Position numbers and translations under genes: made by a program | In this document: piece by piece, positions 1 to 3,352 of the stretch | Layout: every line of letters starts with the position of its first letter | Numbering within the stretch: position 1 is the stretch's first letter | Assembly: GCA_937989795.1 (NCBI GenBank) | Contig: CALKBB010000257.1 | Coordinates: 1 to 5,178, forward strand | Direction of reading: 5' to 3' | Source of the DNA: an uncultured Collinsella sp. | GTDB lineage: Bacteria; Actinomycetota; Coriobacteriia; Coriobacteriales; Coriobacteriaceae | DNA: 5,178 nucleotides | The notes under the pieces: model-generated | The model's input: the letters and a program-made list of their open reading frames with translations, nothing else | The model's database searches: none | What the model was told of the DNA's origin: nothing

Positions 1-374
1 TGTCCGGTTGCAATCGCATCGCAGCCCAGCAGAGCAGCTCGCTGGTACAGCTGTTCAAACTTCATATATCGGTTGCAGTCAATACAAGGATTCGGCGTTT
101 CGCCCCGTTCATAGGCAGATACAAAACGGTCAATGACTTCCTTGGCAAAATCTGCCGTAAAATTCATGACGTAATACCGCATACCCAGCCGATATGCAAC
201 GCTCTTTGCATCTTCTGCATCGGAAAGCGTACAGCAGGTGTTGCTGCGAACCGCATCATCTGGCAGATTGTACAGCTTCATCGTGACACCGATACAATCA
301 TAGCCCTTTTGGCACAAGATCGCAGCTGTTGCAGAACTATCCACACCGCCGCTCATTGCGACAAGTATCTTCAT
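1..374 (-). CDS. mnmA: tRNA-specific 2-thiouridylase MnmA, N-terminal part
   Basis: MnmA adenylates and then thiolates U34 of the tRNAs for Lys, Glu and Gln in the cytoplasm, using sulfur relayed from a cysteine desulfurase. The first 124 codons are visible and the gene runs off the left edge; the family is about 360 residues long, so roughly two thirds is missing. The N-terminus carries the PP-loop ATP pyrophosphatase motif SGGVDSS (residues 8-14). It is followed by a CCTLSDAEDA block (47-56), the NPCIDCN motif (95-101) and an ATG(H) motif at the edge. Cys97 matches the first catalytic cysteine (Cys102 of the E. coli enzyme); the second lies outside the window. The ATG at 374 has a GGAGA Shine-Dalgarno at 381-385 with a 6-nt spacer. 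It begins 13 nt after the cysK stop, so the two are probably co-transcribed. GC is about 50% and all five Glu codons are GAA, unlike the GC-rich, GAG-using genes to the right. That suggests a foreign origin or an assembly join. The family call is secure. Confidence 0.95.
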   Translation of the reverse strand, partial: MKILVAMSGGVDSSATAAILCQKGYDCIGVTMKLYNLPDDAVRSNTCCTLSDAEDAKSVAYRLGMRYYVMNFTADFAKEVIDRFVSAYERGETPNPCIDCNRYMKFEQLYQRAALLGCDAIATG

Positions 375-387
375 CCGCGCTCTCCGC

Positions 388-1326
388 TCAGTCCGCAAAC
401 AGCGGAGTGGAGAGGTAGCGGTCGCCCGTGTCGGGGAAGAGGACCACGATGTTTTTTCCCTCGTTTTCGGGGCGCTTTGCAAGCTCTATCGCCGCATGGA
501 GGGCAGCCCCCGAGGAAATGCCCACAAGAACGCCTTCGTTTTTGCCCACGAGCTTGCCGCCCGCAAACGCGTCCTCGTTTGCAACGGGGATTATCTCGTC
601 GTAGACCTTTGTGTCGAGCACATCGGGAACAAAGCCCGCACCTATGCCCTGTATCTTGTGCGGTCCCGCAACGCCGGTGGAAAGCACAGCCGAGGTCGCA
701 GGCTCGACAGCCACGACCTTTACGTCGGGCTTTTTCGACTTGAGATATCTGCCTATGCCGGTGATGGTGCCGCCGGTGCCGACGCCCGCCACGAAGATGT
801 CCACGCTGCCGTCGGTGTCGTCCCAGATCTCAGGGCCGGTGGTCTCGATGTGGGCCTTGGGGTTGGCGGGGTTCACGAACTGGCCGGGGATGAAGGAGTT
901 GGGGATCTCTTTTGCCAGCTCGTCGGCCTTGGCGATGGCACCCTTCATGCCCTTGGAGCCGTCGGTGAGCACGAGCTGTGCGCCGTATGCCTGCATAAGT
1001 TTGCGGCGCTCGACGGACATGGTCTCGGGCATGGTGATGATCACCTTGTAGCCGCGAGCCGCCGCCACCGAGGCGATGCCGACGCCGGTGTTGCCGCTCG
1101 TGGGCTCGATGATGGTGTAGTCACCGCCGCGCACGAGCTTGCCGGCCTTCTCGGCCTCGTCGATCATGTTCTTGGCGACGCGGTCTTTGACGGAGCCGGC
1201 GGGGTTGAAGTATTCCAGCTTGACGAGTACGCGGGCCTTGAGGTCCTCATCGGCCTCAAAGTGAGTGAGCTCCAGAAGCGGGGTGTGGCCGATAAGCTGA
1301 TCGATGGACGTATAAACATTGCTCAT
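388..1326 (-). CDS. cysK: Cysteine synthase A (O-acetylserine sulfhydrylase)
   Basis: This PLP enzyme makes L-cysteine from O-acetylserine and sulfide in the cytoplasm. It has 312 residues, normal for CysK. Visible marks are NPAGSVKDR (41-49) with the PLP Schiff-base Lys47, the substrate loop TSGNTG (76-81), the PLP-phosphate loop GTGGT (183-187), KIQGIGAGF (224-232), GISSGAA (269-275) and the C-terminal PDTGDRYLST (298-307). Nothing catalytic is missing. The ATG at 1326 is supported by GGAGG at 1333-1337 with a 6-nt spacer. mnmA follows 13 nt downstream, and an Rrf2 regulator is divergent upstream, an arrangement that suggests cysteine or Fe-S responsive control. The oddity is codon usage. 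Residues 1-190 use ATC for all 15 Ile and GCC for 12 of 19 Ala. Residues 191-312 use ATA for 5 of 8 Ile and GCC for only 1 of 14 Ala. The gene may be a mosaic. A cystathionine beta-synthase-like role is less likely because the CysK motifs are intact. Confidence 0.96.
   Translation of the reverse strand: MSNVYTSIDQLIGHTPLLELTHFEADEDLKARVLVKLEYFNPAGSVKDRVAKNMIDEAEKAGKLVRGGDYTIIEPTSGNTGVGIASVAAARGYKVIITMPETMSVERRKLMQAYGAQLVLTDGSKGMKGAIAKADELAKEIPNSFIPGQFVNPANPKAHIETTGPEIWDDTDGSVDIFVAGVGTGGTITGIGRYLKSKKPDVKVVAVEPATSAVLSTGVAGPHKIQGIGAGFVPDVLDTKVYDEIIPVANEDAFAGGKLVGKNEGVLVGISSGAALHAAIELAKRPENEGKNIVVLFPDTGDRYLSTPLFAD
754..768 (-). other. Codon-usage breakpoint inside cysK
   Basis: Between the ATC codon of Ile188 (763-765) and the ATA codon of Ile191 (754-756) the codon style of cysK changes sharply. 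Upstream in the gene no ATA occurs in 15 Ile codons; downstream it is 5 of 8, and an AGA Arg codon appears at residue 193 where all other Arg codons are CGC. The switch falls in the conserved GTGGTITG region, where nucleotide identity between distant cysK genes would be highest. That is the expected place for a homologous recombination joint or for a wrong join in a mixed assembly. The exact breakpoint could be a few tens of bases further upstream in the gene. Confidence 0.6.
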
Positions 1327-1358
1327 GGTGAACCTCCAAAGTGTTCAAGTTGCTGGTT

Positions 1359-1376
1359 ACCGTGTGGTTTCACGGT
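1359..1376 (-). promoter_or_regulatory. Small hairpin in the cysK leader
   Basis: A perfect 6-bp inverted repeat (ACCGTG / CACGGT) with a 6-nt loop lies between the predicted cysK promoter and its Shine-Dalgarno. It would form a short stem in the leader RNA or act as a protein-binding dyad. There is no T tract after it, so it is not a terminator. No T-box or SAM riboswitch consensus is visible, and the leader of about 70 nt is too short for either. A function is not shown. Confidence 0.3.
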
Positions 1377-1401
1377 GCATGTAGCAGCTAAACCCATAAA
1401 C

Positions 1402-1431
1402 CTTATAGGCTGTTCGTTTTGCTGTTGGCAA
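1402..1431 (-). promoter_or_regulatory. Predicted promoter of cysK (and mnmA)
   Basis: On the minus strand, a -35 box TTGCCA (1426-1431, five of six consensus bases) and a -10 box TATAAG (1402-1407, five of six) are separated by 18 nt. This is the best sigma-70-type pair in the divergent region. It would start transcription near 1395, giving a leader of about 70 nt before the cysK ATG. A weaker alternative pair, TTGCAT/TACTAT, lies slightly upstream with 17-nt spacing. Confidence 0.55.
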
Positions 1432-1445
1432 GCATAGTAGATGCT
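1431..1445. promoter_or_regulatory. Candidate operator dyad at the cysK -35 box
   Basis: AGCAT-agtag-ATGCT is a perfect inverted repeat with 5-bp arms and a 5-nt spacer. It abuts and shares one base with the cysK -35 box, a position where a bound regulator could block or assist RNA polymerase. The divergent Rrf2 protein is the obvious candidate ligand. The site does not clearly match the CymR or IscR consensus as I recall it, so the assignment rests on position and symmetry only. Confidence 0.3.
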
Positions 1446-1511
1446 AAAGCCTAGTAATGCAATAGGAAATAGAAGATTATTACGAGTCGATTAACCAGCT
1501 TGACGGGAATA

Positions 1512-1526
1512 GGTATTTTCAAAACC
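1512..1526. promoter_or_regulatory. Candidate autoregulatory operator of the Rrf2 gene
   Basis: GGTATTTTCAAAACC is an imperfect palindrome: 10 of its 15 bases match its own reverse complement, with GGT/ACC outer arms. It overlaps the predicted -35 box of the rrf2 promoter, where autorepression by an Rrf2 dimer would be expected. Short AT-rich palindromes are common by chance, so support is weak. Confidence 0.25.
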
Positions 1527-1543
1527 AATTTTTCGGCTAGAAT
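1516..1543 (+). promoter_or_regulatory. Predicted promoter of the Rrf2 regulator gene
   Basis: A -35 box TTTTCA (1516-1521) and a -10 box TAGAAT (1538-1543, five of six consensus bases) are 16 nt apart, placing the start near 1550 and giving a leader of about 30 nt. A better-looking TTGACG at 1500-1505 has no acceptable -10 partner at 16-18 nt, so it was not chosen. Confidence 0.4.
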
Positions 1544-1579
1544 TTCTACGAATTAAAAGACCGAAAGGCAGCACTATAT

Positions 1580-2008
1580 ATGTTGGTTTCCACAAAGGGC
1601 AGATATGCCCTGCGCGTTATGGTCGACCTGGCCGAGCACCAGGCGGCGGGCCGTATTCCCCTCAAAGAGATCGCCGCGCGTCAGGGGATTTCGGAGAAAT
1701 ATCTGGAGAACATTTTGGCCACGCTCGTCCGCGCCAATATGCTCTCGGGCATGCGCGGCAAAGGCGGCGGCTACGTGCTCACGCGCCCGCCCGAGCAGTA
1801 CACGGTGGGCGAGATCTTGCGCCTGACCGAGGGCAGCCTGGCACCGGTCGCATGCCTGGACGGCGACTGCAAGGGCTGCTCGCGTTCGGATGAGTGCCCC
1901 ACGCTCGACGTGTGGAAGAACCTGGACAAGCTCATCAACGACTACCTCGACGGCGTGACGCTCGATACACTCGTCGCCCCCAACGAGGGCTACGACTACG
2001 TCATCTAG
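1580..2008 (+). CDS. Rrf2-family transcriptional regulator with cysteine cluster
   Basis: This is a 142-residue DNA-binding regulator of the family that includes IscR, CymR and NsrR, acting as a dimer on promoters of sulfur or Fe-S genes. The N-terminus is typical (MLVSTKGRYALRVMVDLA). A winged helix covers about residues 25-69 (IPLKEIAARQGISEKYLENI, then the wing GKGGGYVL). Cysteines 92, 97, 100 and 106 follow. IscR ligates [2Fe-2S] through Cys92, Cys98, Cys104 and His107; a C92/C100/C106 set could serve here, but there is no His at the matching place. The ATG at 1580 fits the family start; its Shine-Dalgarno is weak (GAAAGG at 1563-1568, 11-nt spacer). The gene is divergent from cysK-mnmA across 253 bp, which suggests that it controls them, as CymR does in Bacillus, and perhaps itself. 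Codon use is GC-rich with no ATA Ile. The family is certain; the ligand and the targets are inferred. Confidence 0.9.
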   Translation: MLVSTKGRYALRVMVDLAEHQAAGRIPLKEIAARQGISEKYLENILATLVRANMLSGMRGKGGGYVLTRPPEQYTVGEILRLTEGSLAPVACLDGDCKGCSRSDECPTLDVWKNLDKLINDYLDGVTLDTLVAPNEGYDYVI

Positions 2009-2017
2009 CCGCACCTG

Positions 2018-2075
2018 CCATTTGGGGACGGGGTAGAAATGGTCGATTTTCTTGCCCTCTGAGGCTTGGCAAATG
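2018..2075. repeat. Fragment resembling the 3182-3270 intergenic repeat
   Basis: Starting about 10 bp after the rrf2 stop, this stretch contains TTGGGGACGG (2022-2031), identical to 10 bases in each arm of the long palindrome at 3182-3270. The bases after it are partly similar. It is flanked by a 6-bp inverted repeat, CATTTG (2019-2024) and CAAATG (2070-2075). It may be a diverged member of the same intergenic repeat family. A 10-bp match alone is modest evidence. Confidence 0.35.
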
Positions 2076-2077
2076 AC

Positions 2078-2112
2078 AAGGCCGCCCATCGTTGCTATGG
2101 ACGGCCTTCTTT
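2078..2112. terminator. Bidirectional terminator between rrf2 and the membrane-protein gene
   Basis: Arms 2078-2089 and 2097-2108 pair over 12 positions with one mismatch (AAGGCCG core against CGGCCTT) around a 7-nt loop. The 3' side continues CTTT, giving a short, imperfect U-rich tail on the plus strand; the minus-strand tail is weaker. The position between two convergent genes supports a terminator serving both, with rrf2 the better served. Confidence 0.65.
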
Positions 2113-2144
2113 AGGTGTGTTGTGGCGGTCCGAATCCGGTCGCT

Positions 2145-2510
2145 TTAGTTCCTGGCGACGCTGTCGAGAATGCTGCGCATGATGGATACCAGGATGCTGC
2201 CCATAAAGGCCGATCCAAAGCTGGCAATGGAGATACCCGCGCCCAGCAGATTGACCGACAGGTAGCTGGCCAGCTCGAGCATAAAGCTGTTGACTACGAG
2301 CTGAAAAATACCAAGCGTGATAATAGTGAGCGGCAGCGAGATGACCGTCAGGAACGGCTTGACGAGCGAGTCGACGATGTTGAGGAACAGTCCCACGAAG
2401 GCAAAACACACCCAGGCGTCGGCTATGCCGAAGGGCTGAATGCCGGGGACGAGAAACGTTGCGATCGCGATGGCGATTGAGGTAAAGAGCCAGTTAAGCA
2501 TAAAGCGCAT
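2145..2510 (-). CDS. Small four-helix membrane protein, phage-holin-4 / YvlD family
   Basis: This is a 121-residue integral membrane protein. Hydrophobic segments lie at about 5-22, 31-48, 55-78 and 97-115. The NIVDSLVKPFL block (44-54), LPLTIITLGIF (59-69) and VNSFML (73-78) match the conserved pattern of the YvlD-like proteins named in databases as phage holin family 4 (Pfam Phage_holin_4_2, recalled). Despite the name, members are usually chromosomal and of unknown role; no lysis genes lie nearby, so a holin function is not supported. The ATG at 2510 is preferred because GAAAGGA (2519-2525) sits 8 nt upstream. An in-frame TTG at 2543 would add 11 residues with no obvious ribosome site or family similarity. 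The gene stands alone, converging on rrf2 and divergent from the TrpR-like gene. Confidence 0.85.
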   Translation of the reverse strand: MRFMLNWLFTSIAIAIATFLVPGIQPFGIADAWVCFAFVGLFLNIVDSLVKPFLTVISLPLTIITLGIFQLVVNSFMLELASYLSVNLLGAGISIASFGSAFMGSILVSIMRSILDSVARN

Positions 2511-2554
2511 GGTGGAAATCCTTTCTTGCGCAAGACGTGGCAAAGAGGCGTGAG

Positions 2555-2566
2555 AGGCACGTGCCT
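2555..2566. promoter_or_regulatory. Perfect 12-bp palindrome upstream of the membrane-protein gene
   Basis: AGGCACGTGCCT is a perfect palindrome about 45 bp upstream of the YvlD-like start. A second one, CTTGCGCAAG (2525-2534), lies just beside its Shine-Dalgarno. GCAAAG at 2540-2545 can also pair with CTTTGC at 2565-2570. Together they look like regulator sites or leader structure. I found no convincing promoter on the minus strand here, so the role is open. Confidence 0.3.
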
Positions 2567-2697
2567 TTGCAACTCGGATAGATGCGCGGGCACGGCCCTG
2601 TTTGGGCGCCCATTGTCTCAGATATTCATGGAGCTTGCGTGCGTATTCGGTTTCAAAACGGCGTTCGTCCTAGAAAACGCGCCGCTGGCAGAGAGTC

Positions 2698-2728
2698 TTG
2701 TCGCTTTAGTTTGGTGGTGTGCTACACT
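2698..2728 (+). promoter_or_regulatory. Predicted extended -10 promoter of the TrpR-like gene
   Basis: TGCTACACT (2720-2728) gives an extended -10 element with the box TACACT at 2723-2728. A possible -35 TTGTCG (2698-2703) lies 19 nt upstream, which is long but tolerable with an extended -10. Transcription would begin near 2735, leaving a leader of about 100 nt before the ATG at 2834, an unusually long leader for a 300-bp gene. Confidence 0.5.
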
Positions 2729-2733
2729 GCTAC

Positions 2734-2779
2734 GGGCAAAAGCCACAGGCGTTGCCCTATTGCATAGAACGGGCGAACG
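2734..2779 (+). promoter_or_regulatory. Two mutually exclusive leader hairpins
   Basis: GGGCAA (2734-2739) pairs perfectly with TTGCCC (2752-2757), with an inner GCC/GGC stem (2742-2744 with 2748-2750). The same downstream arm, CGTTGCCC (2750-2757), can instead pair with GGGCgAACG (2771-2779) over 8 bp with one bulged base and a 13-nt loop. The second form buries the bases directly before the ATG of a small ORF at 2780. Competing stems in a leader are typical of attenuators and RNA switches, but no known class is recognised and no folding energy was calculated. Confidence 0.4.
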
Positions 2780-2830
2780 ATGTCCGATGTCAGTATCAAC
2801 TTCGATGCCTTTTGGCGGGTTTGGCGGTGA
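2780..2830 (+). CDS. Possible leader peptide MSDVSINFDAFWRVWR
   Basis: This is a 16-residue ORF with an ATG start. Its stop (TGA, 2828-2830) lies three bases before the ATG of the TrpR-like gene at 2834. Two of its last five residues are Trp (codons 2813-2815 and 2822-2824), inside a tandem 9-bp near-repeat TTTGGCGGg/TTTGGCGGt. Its end also forms the Shine-Dalgarno of the next gene, so translation of the two would be coupled. The ribosome site of the mini-ORF itself is poor (GGGCGAACG just before the ATG). A Trp-sensing leader upstream of a TrpR-family gene is an attractive idea. An ORF this short can occur by chance. Confidence 0.3.
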   Translation: MSDVSINFDAFWRVWR

Positions 2831-2833
2831 TCG

Positions 2834-3133
2834 ATGAATATCGAGAACATGTTTGACAAGCCTGATGTCAAGCAGCTGGTCCACGCATTTAGCCTTTTGG
2901 ACGACGAGAAAGATATCCAAGCGTTCTTGACCGATATCTGCACGCCGCGCGAGATTTGTGATCTATCGCAGCGTCTGCAGGTCGCGCGTTACCTGGACGA
3001 GGGCGAGCCCTATGTTGAGGTTCAGGCGCGTACCGGCGCTTCGTCCACCACGGTGAGCCGTGTGTCCAAGGCACTCAACGGCGAGTACGGTGGCTACCGC
3101 AAGATCCTCATTAAACTGGAGGATGGCGAGTAG
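2834..3133 (+). CDS. TrpR-like DNA-binding protein, YerC/YecD family
   Basis: This is a 99-residue all-helical protein of the TrpR superfamily (YerC/YecD type), a predicted cytoplasmic DNA-binding dimer whose targets are generally unknown. The family pattern is clear: CTPREICDLSQRLQVARYL (36-54), then the helix-turn-helix about 59-81 with the turn TGAS (67-70) and recognition helix STTVSRVSKAL (71-81), then the GEYGGYR tail (83-89). The length is normal for the family. The ATG at 2834 is preceded by GGCGGTGATC (2824-2833), which matches the 16S-complementary sequence at all but one base. A mini-ORF overlaps that site, and a long structured leader precedes it. It has its own terminator downstream. 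In Bacillus, yerC lies close to pcrB-pcrA-ligA; here a probable AddB-like repair gene follows, though behind a terminator. Direct tryptophan binding is not established for this subfamily. Confidence 0.88.
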   Translation: MNIENMFDKPDVKQLVHAFSLLDDEKDIQAFLTDICTPREICDLSQRLQVARYLDEGEPYVEVQARTGASSTTVSRVSKALNGEYGGYRKILIKLEDGE

Positions 3134-3156
3134 GCCGCGCCAAAAACGAATTGTGC

Positions 3157-3184
3157 AAAACCGCTCCTCCGAGGGCGGTTTTTT
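3157..3184 (+). terminator. Intrinsic terminator of the TrpR-like gene
   Basis: AAAACCGCTC (3157-3166) pairs with GGGCGGTTTT (3173-3182) over 10 bp with one G-U pair and a 6-nt loop, followed without a gap by more T (tract 3179-3184). It starts 23 nt after the stop codon at 3133. This is a strong rho-independent terminator. Its last T residues are also the outermost bases of the long palindrome that follows. Confidence 0.88.
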
Positions 3185-3270
3185 GATCCCTTGGGGACGG
3201 AGGAAAACGGATCACCGAGGGGGTCAGTCTAACCCGGTGATCCGTTTTCCTCCGTCCCCAAGGGATCAAA
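3182..3270. repeat. Perfect 36-bp inverted repeat with 17-bp centre
   Basis: Arms 3182-3217 and 3235-3270 are exact reverse complements over 36 bp around the 17-bp centre 3218-3234. Each arm contains TTGATCCCTTGGGGACGG, then AGGAAAACGGATCACCG, and an internal GATCC/GGATC dyad. The transcript would fold into one very long stem. Such elements are typical of REP/BIME-like or MITE-like intergenic repeats, sometimes spread by an IS200-like (RAYT) transposase acting in trans; none is encoded here. Target duplications cannot be judged because the ends are symmetric. It sits between the TrpR-like terminator and the next gene and could also stop transcription in either direction. A related fragment may lie at 2018-2075. 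Confidence 0.9.
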
Positions 3271-3298
3271 TCTGTTGGCGTGGGGCAAATCTGTCCGC

Positions 3299-3328
3299 TT
3301 GGGCGGGTAGGATGGATGCATTGATTAT
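3299..3328 (+). promoter_or_regulatory. Weak promoter candidate for the AddB-like gene
   Basis: TTGGGC (3299-3304) and GATTAT (3323-3328, four of six consensus bases) are 18 nt apart and would start transcription near 3335, about 18 nt before the ATG. A promoter is expected here because a strong terminator and a long palindrome separate this gene from the one upstream. The boxes are poor matches. A 9-bp direct repeat CAAATCTGT (3267-3275 and 3286-3294) lies just upstream. Confidence 0.25.
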
Positions 3329-3352
3329 TGCGAACAGTTTGAGCGGAGGACC

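Noticed and set aside
1327..1400. T-box or SAM riboswitch in the cysK leader
   Set aside because: The leader is only about 70 nt long and lacks the T-box core, a specifier loop, SAM-type junctions and a terminator. Only one short hairpin is present.
496..1437. 313-codon open frame on the plus strand opposite cysK
   Set aside because: It is an antisense shadow of the clearly functional cysK: low-complexity His/Gly/Ala/Val-rich product, no recognisable domain, and it runs into the cysK promoter.
2125..2140. GGTCCGAATCC resembles the T-arm of a tRNA
   Set aside because: No acceptor stem, anticodon arm or D-arm can be placed around it on either strand.
2145..2510. Prophage remnant suggested by the 'holin' family name
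   Set aside because: No endolysin, structural or integrase gene is nearby. The YvlD-type family is commonly chromosomal and the codon use matches the neighbours.
2526..2837. 103-codon plus-strand frame in the gap before the TrpR-like gene
   Set aside because: The composition is not protein-like, there is no ribosome site, and it runs through the predicted promoter and leader structures in a frame different from the mini-ORF.
3182..3270. CRISPR repeat or attachment site
   Set aside because: There is only one inverted pair, with no regularly spaced direct repeats, no spacers, and no cas or integrase gene.
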